Assembly (NCBI GenBank): GCA_002778705.1
Contig: PFAM01000023.1
Location: forward strand, 1 to 64,000
Source of the DNA: Candidatus Falkowbacteria bacterium CG10_big_fil_rev_8_21_14_0_10_37_14
GTDB taxonomy: Bacteria; Patescibacteriota; Patescibacteriia; Patescibacteriales; Patescibacteriaceae
Reading direction: 5' to 3'
DNA: 64,000 bases
The position numbers and the translations under genes are program-made. Under the pieces are notes generated by a model that did no database searches, was not told where the DNA came from, and saw nothing but the letters and a program-made list of their open reading frames with translations. Shown here piece after piece: positions 7,456 to 14,490 of this stretch (positions are counted from its first letter, which is position 1; each line of letters opens with the position of its first letter).

Positions 7456-8364
7456 ATGACATTAAAATGGCTATTAATCTTCGGTGCCTTATTAGTCCTA
7501 CCGTTCTCAGTTAAGGCTGATTGCGCTTGGGTTGGGGGAGGGACCTGTAGCGGTATTGCTACTTGTGCAAAAGCTAGTCAAGAAAGTTTTTGTGACAACG
7601 CTAGTAATAAAAACAAAAAAGGGGAAATTACTAATCCTGAATGTTGCTGTTGCCAAGAAGAGGTTGGTTGCTGTTTGTACTATAATAAAATAGCTAAAAT
7701 AAATCAGGCTGGGGATTATGATCGAGCTAGATGTTATGGTTTTGTTTATTTTGCGGATATTAAAAACTTTGATACTAATGCTGAGGCTGTAACTAATCAA
7801 AAAACTGGCGAAGGGGAGTGTCAAATAATTTCAGATTCTACTACAAGTTGCTGTGAGTGCACTACCATGTTTGAATCTAATTTTGTGACAACTTATCACT
7901 CCGTAGCTACAGAAAATGGTTGTTTGGCACTGTGCAGTGCTGGGAATAGTGTTTTTTTTAAAGATAAAACGCTTAATGCCAGTGGTGACGGTTGTGAAAA
8001 TAAAATCTTAGATGAAGAAATTTTACCAACCAATTCTTGGCAAAACGCTTTGCCGACAGTGAGTGGTGACACTAATTCTGGTAAATTTTATAAAATTTTA
8101 GATAATCCTTTAGGCACCACTGAAATACCTATTGTGGTTGGTCGAGTTGTCACCGCCTTAATTAATATCATTGGTGCCGTGGCCTTACTTGTTATGGTGT
8201 ATGGTGGTTGGATCTGGTTAACGGCCATGGGTGATAAAAATAAGATTACTCAAGGCATAAGATTAATTATTTGGTCAGCTATCGGATTGATTATTATTTT
8301 CTTGGGCTATGTCATAGTTAAGTTTGTCTTTGATGTTATCGGCGCTAAAATGCCAATCTTATAA
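7456..8364 (+). CDS. Cys-rich secreted protein with C-terminal T4SS-pilin-like domain
   Basis: The 302-residue precursor starts with a signal peptide cut after about residue 21 (PFSVKA). The next 190 residues hold 18 cysteines in clusters such as ECCCC, GCC and CCEC, probably a disulfide-stabilised extracellular domain. The last 100 residues contain two membrane helices around ALLVMVYGGWIWLTAMGDKN, the arrangement of VirB2/T4SS-pilin-like proteins common in Patescibacteria. The paralogue at 8366 shares AMGDK and the helix pattern but lacks the Cys-rich part. A pilus or membrane pore subunit is likely by family; the role of the Cys-rich head is unknown. Confidence 0.75.
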   Translation: MTLKWLLIFGALLVLPFSVKADCAWVGGGTCSGIATCAKASQESFCDNASNKNKKGEITNPECCCCQEEVGCCLYYNKIAKINQAGDYDRARCYGFVYFADIKNFDTNAEAVTNQKTGEGECQIISDSTTSCCECTTMFESNFVTTYHSVATENGCLALCSAGNSVFFKDKTLNASGDGCENKILDEEILPTNSWQNALPTVSGDTNSGKFYKILDNPLGTTEIPIVVGRVVTALINIIGAVALLVMVYGGWIWLTAMGDKNKITQGIRLIIWSAIGLIIIFLGYVIVKFVFDVIGAKMPIL

Positions 8365-8365
8365 T

Positions 8366-8728
8366 ATGTGGAAAAAAATTATTCTAGTTTGTGTTTTATT
8401 GTTATTACCAGTTTTAACTAGGGCCGCTAGCCCAACTGTTACTGGTGACACTAGTTTTCAGTATGAGGCTATTGGTAAATTAAACGCTTTATACACAGTC
8501 CGGCCGGCCGTGGTTATGGGGCGAATTATCAATGGTTCATTATCTATTTTAGGGGTTGTTGCTTTATTAATAATTGTTTATGCTGGGTTTAATTGGATGA
8601 CGGCCATGGGAGATAAGGCTAAGGTTCAAAAAAGCATTCATATGATAATTTGGTCTACAGCTGGTCTAGTCTTAATTTTTACTGCTTATGTTGTGGTCAG
8701 ATTTATGTTTGAAATAGTAGGGAAGTAG
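8366..8728 (+). CDS. T4SS-pilin-like membrane protein
   Basis: I place the start at the ATG at 8366, not at an in-frame ATG at 8324, because 8366 gives a signal peptide (MWKKIILVCVLLLLPVLTRA) and follows the preceding stop by 1 nt. The mature protein of about 100 residues has two membrane helices flanking WMTAMGDKAK, as in VirB2/T4SS-pilin-like proteins. It is co-transcribed with the Cys-rich paralogue upstream. Both also share the short segment VSGDT/VTGDT just before the first helix, so they probably arose by duplication. Confidence 0.75.
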   Translation: MWKKIILVCVLLLLPVLTRAASPTVTGDTSFQYEAIGKLNALYTVRPAVVMGRIINGSLSILGVVALLIIVYAGFNWMTAMGDKAKVQKSIHMIIWSTAGLVLIFTAYVVVRFMFEIVGK

Positions 8729-8963
8729 TGTTTTTTTATTACTCTTGCGTTTTTTTTGTTTTATGTTATGATATTTTCATCATAGGCATTCAGAGCCTAT
8801 TTTAATGTTGTTTGCCTTGTGTTTAGTGTAAAATAACAATAATCATTATTTCCACACCTTGTTATTTCCAAGACCCACATAAGTAATTGCCATCCTTGGC
8901 GAGCCGATGTGTTCATTGGTGAGAAAAGGGAATCTAATTTTTGTTAAAATATAAAAACAATTA
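8729..8963. other. noncoding region with stem-loops
   Basis: No gene seen. ATAGGC/GCCTAT at 8782-8800 followed by TTTA may terminate the pilin-like operon. Further on AATAACA pairs with TGTTATT (about 8832-8866), CCAAG with CTTGG, and ACAT with ATGT, so a structured leader or small RNA is possible. Support is weak. Confidence 0.35.
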
Positions 8964-9013
8964 GAGTCGTTAGCTCAGTTGGTGATCCGCCAGCTGGCGG
9001 ACTTTTAAGCAAA
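8964..9013 (+). pseudogene. tRNA-Lys pseudogene 1 with palindrome
   Basis: Positions 8964-8983 match the 5' end of the intact tRNA-Lys at 9026 with one difference. Then the 11 nt from D-stem to anticodon stem are replaced by GA plus the palindrome TCCGCCAGCTGGCGGA (8986-9001), and the sequence resumes with CTTTTAAGCAAAT. The T-arm and acceptor 3' strand are absent. Confidence 0.75.
8986..9001. repeat. 16-nt perfect palindrome, copy 2
   Basis: TCCGCCAGCTGGCGGA is its own reverse complement. It is identical to the copy at 9154-9169. Confidence 0.8.
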
Positions 9014-9025
9014 TATCTTTATTAT

Positions 9026-9098
9026 GCGTCGTTAGCTCAGTTGGTAGAGCAGTTGCCTTTTAAGCAAATGGTCACAGGTTCAAATCCTGTACGACGCA
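9026..9098 (+). tRNA. tRNA-Lys(UUU)
   Basis: Acceptor GCGTCGT (9026-9032) pairs with ACGACGC (9091-9097); discriminator A at 9098. Anticodon loop CTTTTAA gives UUU. The T-arm is ACAGG-TTCAAAT-CCTGT. CCA is not encoded. The first anticodon-stem pair is a G-A mismatch, but the rest of the cloverleaf is intact. It lies between two defective copies. Confidence 0.92.
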
Positions 9099-9131
9099 CT
9101 AAATTAATAATCAGATTTTGATTTTTAATTA

Positions 9132-9190
9132 GCCGCCTTAGCTCGGTTGGTGATCCGCCAGCTGGCGGACTTTTAAGCAAATGGTCAGCC
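9132..9190 (+). pseudogene. tRNA-Lys pseudogene 2 with palindrome
   Basis: The 5' half resembles tRNA-Lys (CTTAGCTCGGTTGGT). The same 11-nt stretch is replaced by the same palindrome (9154-9169), followed by CTTTTAAGCAAATGGTCA. Where the T-arm should be there is another palindrome at 9193-9208. Confidence 0.72.
9154..9169. repeat. 16-nt perfect palindrome, copy 3
   Basis: TCCGCCAGCTGGCGGA, identical to 8986-9001, in the same position within the second tRNA-Lys pseudogene. Confidence 0.8.
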
Positions 9191-9192
9191 CG

Positions 9193-9208
9193 TCCGCCTC
9201 CTGGCGGA
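9193..9208. repeat. 16-nt palindromic repeat, copy 4
   Basis: TCCGCC-TCCT-GGCGGA, arms as in the other copies with a different centre. It lies 8 nt before tRNA-Thr. Confidence 0.7.
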
Positions 9209-9216
9209 ACACACAT

Positions 9217-9292
9217 GCCATCTTAGCTCAGCTGGTAGAGCAACGGTTTTGTAAACCGTAGGTCGTCGGTCCGAACCCGACAGATGGCTCCA
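9217..9292 (+). tRNA. tRNA-Thr(UGU) with encoded CCA
   Basis: Acceptor GCCATCT (9217-9223) pairs with AGATGGC (9282-9288); discriminator T at 9289 and CCA at 9290-9292. The anticodon stem CGGTT/AACCG encloses TTTGTAA, anticodon TGT. The T-arm is intact (GTCGG-TCCGAAC-CCGAC). Confidence 0.94.
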
Positions 9293-9335
9293 ATAAAAAA
9301 GACTAAGTAATCTTCATCTTGGATAAGTTCAGATA

Positions 9336-9470
9336 CATTTTGGCCATGCAAGCTCTGCAACTGGTGGTAATCCAACTTATTATAACGTCTCACTTAATCA
9401 TACACTCATTTACAACCGTGCTTTGTCTGCCGATGAAGTTTCTGCTCTCTTTGAAGCCACCAAACCATAA
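9336..9470 (+). pseudogene. C-terminal remnant of a LamG-domain protein
   Basis: The frame ending at the TAA at 9468-9470 reads ...NHTLIYNRALSADEVSALFE..., the typical last strand of a LamG/concanavalin-like domain. An in-frame stop occurs just upstream of 9336 and there is no start, so only about 44 codons remain. A full-length pilin-LamG gene lies at the right edge of the window. Confidence 0.6.
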
Positions 9471-9471
9471 A

Positions 9472-9500
9472 TTGCCTTTTTCTCACATCTTTGATAGCAT
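9472..9500 (+). promoter_or_regulatory. probable cysS promoter TTGCCT-17-TAGCAT
   Basis: TTGCCT at 9472-9477, TAGCAT at 9495-9500, spacer 17; cysS starts at 9520. Confidence 0.45.
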
Positions 9501-9519
9501 AAAGTCATAACCAAAAATT

Positions 9520-10899
9520 ATGAAACTTTTTAATACTCTCACACTAACCAAAGAAGATTTTAACCCCATCGGCTCCGAAGTCGGTTTGTATACCTGCGGG
9601 CCAACTGTTTATAACTATGCGCACTTGGGTAATCTGCGCACCTATCTTTTTGAAGACTTACTCAAACGAGTCTTAACGTATAACGGCTACAAAACCAAGC
9701 ATGTTATGAATATCACTGATGTCGGACACTTAACCGACGACGGCGATGATGGCGAAGACAAAATGGAAAAGGGTGCAACTCGTGAAGGCAAGAGCGCTTT
9801 AGAAATTGCTGAGTTCTATACGGGGGCTTTCAAGCAAGATTTACAAGCTCTGAACATCATAGAGCCAACTATTTGGTGTAAAGCGACAGACAATATCCCC
9901 GAACAAATTGCTTTAATTAAAGAATTGGAAGCCAAGGGTTTTGTTTATCAAATTTCCGATGGTCTATATTTTGATACCGCTAAATTAACCGATTATAATA
10001 AGTTGTCGCACCTGCCTTTAAATGACTTAAAAGAAGGCGCGCGCGTGGAAGCCAATGTCGAGAAAAAATCGCCCACCGATTTTGCTCTCTGGAAGTTTTC
10101 CACAGAGGGGGTTAAACGGCAAATGGAATGGCCTAGCCCCTGGGGTGTCGGGTTTCCTGGCTGGCACTTAGAATGTTCAGCCATGAGTTTAAAGTTTTTG
10201 GGTGATAATTTAGATATTCATTGTGGAGGTATTGATCATATCAATGTTCATCACAGCAATGAAATTGCTCAATCCGAATCGGCGACTGGTAAGAAGTTTT
10301 TTAATTATTGGGTGCATGGCGCTTTCTTGAATATCGCCGGCGGTAAAAAAATGGCTAAGTCGGCTGATAATTTTTTAACTTTAGACAACGCTTTAATAAA
10401 AAAAGATTTATCACCTTTAGTTTATCGTTTCGCCGCTTTACAAACTCACTATCGTAAGCCAATGGAGTATTCTGAAGCTATCATAGCTAATTCAGCTACC
10501 GGTTTAGCGTCTTTAAAAAGCCAAATCGCTGTTTTAGGTTCAGAACTTGGGCAAATTTCTGTTGACTGGCAAGCTAAGTTTAAAGCGGCTATAAGTGATG
10601 ATTTAAACACTCCAGAAGCCTTGGCTGTGCTATATGATTTATTAAAATCTAATTTATCATCTGCTGATAAGCTAGCTACTATTTTAGATTTTGATCAGGT
10701 TTTAGGGCTGTCTCTTGAAAAGGCGGGGAATATTACAGAAGAAAACTTGCCAGCCGATGTTTTAAACATTTTTAATAACAGGCTTCAGGCTCGTGCTGGC
10801 AAGAACTGGTCAGAATCTGATAGATTACGCGATGAACTAGAAAAACTTGGCTACATTATTGAAGATAGTGGGAAAGACTCTGCTATAAGACTGAAATAA
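9520..10899 (+). CDS. cysS: cysteinyl-tRNA synthetase
   Basis: This class I synthetase charges tRNA-Cys in the cytosol. Length is 459 residues, normal for the family. Visible signatures: [15 protein letters not shown] near residues 24-38 with the first zinc-binding Cys and the HIGH-equivalent [12 protein letters not shown] with a second zinc-ligand Cys; [10 protein letters not shown]; and KMAKS near 277-281, a KMSKS variant. The C-terminal DALR helical bundle is present and followed by the usual end. ATG start; no Shine-Dalgarno sequence. It lies just after the tRNA-Thr region and a LamG remnant and appears monocistronic. Confidence 0.97.
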   Translation: MKLFNTLTLTKEDFNPIGSEVGLYTCGPTVYNYAHLGNLRTYLFEDLLKRVLTYNGYKTKHVMNITDVGHLTDDGDDGEDKMEKGATREGKSALEIAEFYTGAFKQDLQALNIIEPTIWCKATDNIPEQIALIKELEAKGFVYQISDGLYFDTAKLTDYNKLSHLPLNDLKEGARVEANVEKKSPTDFALWKFSTEGVKRQMEWPSPWGVGFPGWHLECSAMSLKFLGDNLDIHCGGIDHINVHHSNEIAQSESATGKKFFNYWVHGAFLNIAGGKKMAKSADNFLTLDNALIKKDLSPLVYRFAALQTHYRKPMEYSEAIIANSATGLASLKSQIAVLGSELGQISVDWQAKFKAAISDDLNTPEALAVLYDLLKSNLSSADKLATILDFDQVLGLSLEKAGNITEENLPADVLNIFNNRLQARAGKNWSESDRLRDELEKLGYIIEDSGKDSAIRLK

Positions 10900-10916
10900 A
10901 GATATTTATATAAAAG

Positions 10917-10949
10917 AAGACCATTTTAACATTATGTCAAAATGGTCTT
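10917..10949. terminator. hairpin between convergent genes
   Basis: AAGACCATTTT (10917-10927) pairs with AAAATGGTCTT (10939-10949). It lies between cysS and the convergent minus-strand gene; the T-run is on the minus-strand side. Confidence 0.7.
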
Positions 10950-10961
10950 AAAAAAGTACTT

Positions 10962-11264
10962 TTACAACGCAATATAGTGGCAAAGCTTAATTAAGCTTAG
11001 TTCGATAGGTTTGTCGCTAATTAACGATCCAAAATCTAATTTTATTTTGGATGAATTAGTGTCCTTTTTTGGAATAATTTCCTCAATGAATCCTTGTTTA
11101 TTTCTGGGAATGTTTATGCCATTAATTACAGTATCTTCTTTTAATGTAACAGCTCGACCTCTTTTAAATCTAGCTAAAACCTTATTATTTTTGTCAGTTA
11201 CCATAATTGACGTTAAATTTTTAATTCCATCAGGAACAACGATGTTGAAAAAATAATTATCCAC
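10962..11264 (-). CDS. small protein of unknown function
   Basis: Unrecognised, about 100 residues, acidic-basic mix, predicted beta-rich with no membrane segment and no cysteine cluster. I choose the GTG at 11264 because AAGGAG (11275-11270) precedes it with 5-nt spacing; the upstream in-frame GTG at 11270 overlaps that Shine-Dalgarno sequence. It may resemble a small OB- or SH3-like domain, but that is only an impression. It is transcribed alone, convergent with cysS, and ends at a shared hairpin. Confidence 0.62.
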   Translation of the reverse strand: MDNYFFNIVVPDGIKNLTSIMVTDKNNKVLARFKRGRAVTLKEDTVINGINIPRNKQGFIEEIIPKKDTNSSKIKLDFGSLISDKPIELSLIKLCHYIAL

Positions 11265-11385
11265 GAGCACTCCTTAATATGTTTAGTAAAAAGAACAAAA
11301 TTGTAGTATAGCACTTTATATGATTATGGTCAATAGCAAGTCTATTATTTACAAATAGCCATTTTAGTGTTTTAATTGACTAACT

Positions 11386-12363
11386 ATGACTGAAAACTTC
11401 TGGGAAAAACTTAAAAAACCAATTATCGCTTTAGCTCCTATGGCTGGTATAACTGACCAGTCTTTTCGTTTAATTTGCGGAGATTTTGGTGCAGATGTAG
11501 TTTATAGTGAAATGGCTAATGCAACAGCTTTAGTTTATAATCCTGCTAAAACCTTAGCATTGCTTCGATCTAGCATTAAAGAACCACCTTTAGTGATGCA
11601 GTTATTTGGGGCTAATCCAGAACACTTTGCCGTAGCCACTAAACTCTTGTCTAATGAATTAGGGGCTCGTAAATACTACTCCGAGTACCGTAAACCGCAA
11701 GGAATCGATATTAATTTTGGTTGTCCAGTGTCTAAAGTTATTAAAACTGGTTCAGGGGCTAAGTTATTTCAAGATATAGATCGTTCTAGGGCGGTTATTA
11801 AAGCTGTCCTTAATAATACAGATTTGCCGGTTTCTATTAAAATTCGCAGTTCATCTGGTAATGTCACCGCTAATGATTTTTTAATTGCTGTAGCAGATTT
11901 GCCTATTTCTGCTGTTATGATTCATGGTCGTAGTTTAACTGGTGGTTTTTCAGGGGAGATTGATTACGAAGTAATCAGACAAGCTCGTCAGCATTTTTCT
12001 GGTATTATTTTAGCTAACGGAGGTATTAATACTCCAAAAGATGCTCAAAAAACTTTGGTTAATACTGGCGCTGACGGCCTAGGTTTGGCTCGGGGAATCT
12101 TAGGTGCGCCTTGGCTTATTTCTCAAATTAAACAGCAAACAACAGTTTTAGAAATATCAGAGCGTATTGAGATTATTAAAAAGCACGCTGATTTAGTTAA
12201 AGTAGATAATGATAATTTTTTAGAGTTTAGGAAACACCTATGTTGGTATTTAAACGGTTTCCCTGGTGCTGCCTCTAAACGACAAGAAGCCGTTAAAGTA
12301 GAAAATTGGCATGATGTCAATCGTTTGCTTGAAAAATGGCTAATGTCTGTACACATTACCTAA
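11386..12363 (+). CDS. dus: tRNA-dihydrouridine synthase
   Basis: Dus enzymes reduce uridines in the tRNA D-loop using FMN and NADPH. The 325-residue protein has the N-terminal FMN-binding LAPMAGITDQSFR, the MQLFG strand, GIDINFGCPVSKV with the catalytic Cys near residue 114, SIKIR, the MIHGR phosphate-binding strand and the GLARG segment. The C-terminal helical tRNA-binding domain is present but short. ATG at 11386 gives the expected start; no Shine-Dalgarno sequence. Which Dus subfamily (A, B or C) it belongs to cannot be decided by eye; DusB-like is most common in bacteria with a single copy. Confidence 0.95.
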   Translation: MTENFWEKLKKPIIALAPMAGITDQSFRLICGDFGADVVYSEMANATALVYNPAKTLALLRSSIKEPPLVMQLFGANPEHFAVATKLLSNELGARKYYSEYRKPQGIDINFGCPVSKVIKTGSGAKLFQDIDRSRAVIKAVLNNTDLPVSIKIRSSSGNVTANDFLIAVADLPISAVMIHGRSLTGGFSGEIDYEVIRQARQHFSGIILANGGINTPKDAQKTLVNTGADGLGLARGILGAPWLISQIKQQTTVLEISERIEIIKKHADLVKVDNDNFLEFRKHLCWYLNGFPGAASKRQEAVKVENWHDVNRLLEKWLMSVHIT

Positions 12364-12368
12364 ATCTA

Positions 12369-12397
12369 TTGACAGTTTATTAAAAATATGATATAAA
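12369..12397 (+). promoter_or_regulatory. consensus promoter TTGACA-17-TATAAA
   Basis: TTGACA at 12369-12374 and TATAAA at 12392-12397, spacer 17, closely matching the promoter at 5549. Confidence 0.7.
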
Positions 12398-12471
12398 GAT
12401 ATAATTGACAGTATATTTTTAGATTGTCGTTTGTCAGGTAAGTTCTTTTATAAATAAATTAAGAGGTGTTA

Positions 12472-12795
12472 ATGGAGAATATTTTAACAGTTCCGGATTC
12501 CGCAAAGACCGCTTTTATAAATTATTGTGATTATGCTATTAATTATAGTAATAGAAACATTACAGAGGGTAACCTTGGGCATTATCGTGGTAATTTAGCC
12601 ATGTCCTTAAAATCGCTTAAAACGGTTTCTTCGGATTTATTGGGAGAGGTGGGTCAAGAAGTTTTGTGTAGAGTTCAAAAAATCTTAGATTATTCAATTA
12701 TCTTTGTGCAATCTTTAGATACTCAAAATCTAAGAAAACAGCTAAGGGAAATTAATAACAATATACAATACATCATTAGCTTGCTAGCTTCTTAA
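12472..12795 (+). CDS. small helical protein, unknown
   Basis: Unrecognised, about 107 residues, predicted to be all alpha-helical, probably a four-helix bundle. I use the ATG at 12472 because AAGAGG (12461-12466) lies 5 nt before it; an in-frame GTG at 12466 overlaps that site. It has its own consensus promoter and an intrinsic terminator, so it is a single-gene unit. The general size and helix content recall four-helix S23/AvdD-like proteins, but I see no specific signature. Convergent with corA. Confidence 0.68.
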   Translation: MENILTVPDSAKTAFINYCDYAINYSNRNITEGNLGHYRGNLAMSLKSLKTVSSDLLGEVGQEVLCRVQKILDYSIIFVQSLDTQNLRKQLREINNNIQYIISLLAS

Positions 12796-12810
12796 TAAAA
12801 CAATAATTAT

Positions 12811-12844
12811 AAAAACCCTAAAACTTTAGTTTCAGGGTTTTTTT
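12811..12844. terminator. bidirectional intrinsic terminator
   Basis: AAAAACCCT (12811-12819) pairs with AGGGTTTTT (12834-12842), with an inner AAACT/AGTTT pairing, between convergent genes. Confidence 0.82.
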
Positions 12845-12853
12845 GTATCAATT

Positions 12854-13819
12854 TTACTGTAGCCACTTTTTCTTATAGAAAAATATTAGCATCAGCATGC
12901 TCAGTAAGGTCATGAGGCCCAATATCTGCCAGAATCCAAAGGGATTGTCCACAAAAGGCATATATTTAGCATTCATGCCAAATACGGCAGCTAGTAGGGT
13001 TAGAGGGAAGACGATAACCGAAAAGATGGTTAAAGTTTTCATAATATTTGCCATTCGGTCGTTTAGTAAGCTTTCGTTTGTGTTGTTGATAACTTCTACC
13101 ATTTCTTTTTGATTTTCCAGCATTTCCCAAATTCGTTTTGAATTTTCTACCAATCTTTTGTAATGCTCTTTTATTTCCATTTGAGGCACTAGAGAAGATT
13201 TAACACCAATAAAAGTTTTTAAAATATTTTTGTGATTCTGCATGATTCGACGAATGTTGATAATATTATGTCTGAGATCTAAAATCATGGATACAGCATC
13301 TTTTTGTTTGCCTACAAAAATAGCTTCTTGAGCTTTTTCTATTGCTAAAGAGTTTGTATCAATTAAGGGATAGCAATCTTTCATTAAGCGATCTAATAGT
13401 TCAGCCAAAAGAATAGCCGAAGAATCAGCGTGATAGCAATCTAGAGACTCTGGAGATTTTTTTGATAGATTAAAAAAATCATTAATAGTTGGTAAATTAT
13501 TATTATGTAAAGTAATCATAAAGCCATGACCGATAAAAAATTCAATTTCGGCTGGCACAATACGATTATTCTGAAAAATAGGGAAATGCAAAATGACAAA
13601 CAAATAGCGATCCTCGTCCAAAACCATCGGCCGTTGAGAAAAAACCGTGGCAGTGGATGAATGTAGATGCTGAATATCAAAATCATAGAGCTTTCTTAAA
13701 TACGCTATTTCTTTTTTTCCAGCATCAATAATATTAATCCACTCCAACAAGTTAGCTGTGGCTGGATTATCAATAACTACTTTTTCTATTTTTGAACTGA
13801 TTTTTTCGTAATTAGCCAT
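12854..13819 (-). CDS. corA: CorA-family magnesium/divalent cation transporter
   Basis: CorA forms a pentameric inner-membrane channel for Mg2+ (or Co2+/Ni2+). The 321-residue protein has the long N-terminal cytosolic alpha/beta domain, extended stalk helices, and two C-terminal membrane helices. The diagnostic GMN motif at the end of TM1 is seen in VFGMNAKYMPF near residues 281-283, followed by the short periplasmic loop and TM2. The positively charged C-terminal end (YKKKW) is present. ATG start at 13819. The 200-bp gap to the next gene holds its promoter region but I could not define one confidently. Confidence 0.93.
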   Translation of the reverse strand: MANYEKISSKIEKVVIDNPATANLLEWINIIDAGKKEIAYLRKLYDFDIQHLHSSTATVFSQRPMVLDEDRYLFVILHFPIFQNNRIVPAEIEFFIGHGFMITLHNNNLPTINDFFNLSKKSPESLDCYHADSSAILLAELLDRLMKDCYPLIDTNSLAIEKAQEAIFVGKQKDAVSMILDLRHNIINIRRIMQNHKNILKTFIGVKSSLVPQMEIKEHYKRLVENSKRIWEMLENQKEMVEVINNTNESLLNDRMANIMKTLTIFSVIVFPLTLLAAVFGMNAKYMPFVDNPFGFWQILGLMTLLSMLMLIFFYKKKWLQ

Positions 13820-14021
13820 AAGATAAGTAAAATTTTATAATTTTCAATATTTAATTTAGAAATAAACAAAGACAGTTTTTAATTTATAGACAAAATATTG
13901 AGCATAGCTAGTTATTTAATTAAAAATTATTTTCTTGTTTTTAATTATACCACACTATTTAAAAAGTGCGAAACTTTTTCTAGACCTTTTGTTTTTTATA
14001 TAAAAGGTTTATAATATAATT

Positions 14022-14486
14022 ATGAATAATGCTACTGATAAAAATTTAAATGAAGTTTTAGCTTCTCCGGAACGTGGTTTAGAGTCGGCTGTGGAAAGGT
14101 CAGCCGAAAGTTACCCTATTCCCGAAGCTAAACCATTGGTTACTAGACCGGCTCCTGTGACTATTCAGACGAATCCAACTCAGTCATCCAAGCCTCTTTC
14201 ACCAGTAGCTGCTCGCATTAAAGAAATAGAAAATGTTTTGGAAGAGGATTTGGGCGATTTATATTTTCAATTACCACCACAAGAACAACAGCGTTTTAAA
14301 GTAGAGGGAGAAAAAACTGCTCAGAATATTAATAATTTATTAAGTGATTTAAAATTAAAAGTTAGCCGAGTAGCAGGTTTAATTAGAGGCTGGCTACAGC
14401 TTATACCTGGAGTTAATAAATTTTTTTTGGAACAAGAAACTAAAATTAAGACAGATAAAATTGTTGATCGTTTTTTAAGGCGTTAG
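14022..14486 (+). CDS. unknown protein upstream of VirD4-like ATPase
   Basis: Unrecognised, 154 residues. The first 65 residues are disordered and rich in Pro, Ser, Thr; the rest is helical and amphipathic, ending in KIVDRFLRR. No clear membrane span, but the helices could bind membrane or a partner. Two overlapping TATAAT boxes (14010-14020) lie directly before the ATG, so the operon mRNA may be leaderless. The stop is followed 4 nt later by the start of the VirD4-like ATPase, so the two are co-expressed and likely work together. Confidence 0.7.
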   Translation: MNNATDKNLNEVLASPERGLESAVERSAESYPIPEAKPLVTRPAPVTIQTNPTQSSKPLSPVAARIKEIENVLEEDLGDLYFQLPPQEQQRFKVEGEKTAQNINNLLSDLKLKVSRVAGLIRGWLQLIPGVNKFFLEQETKIKTDKIVDRFLRR

Positions 14487-14490
14487 CTTT

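Noticed and set aside
8826-8940. A possible second structured RNA upstream of the tRNA-Lys pseudogenes
   Set aside because: Several short complementary pairs can be drawn, but none is long or consistent enough to define a fold.
9319-9510. A 63-codon frame preceding cysS
   Set aside because: The real signal is in another frame, where the LamG remnant is read.
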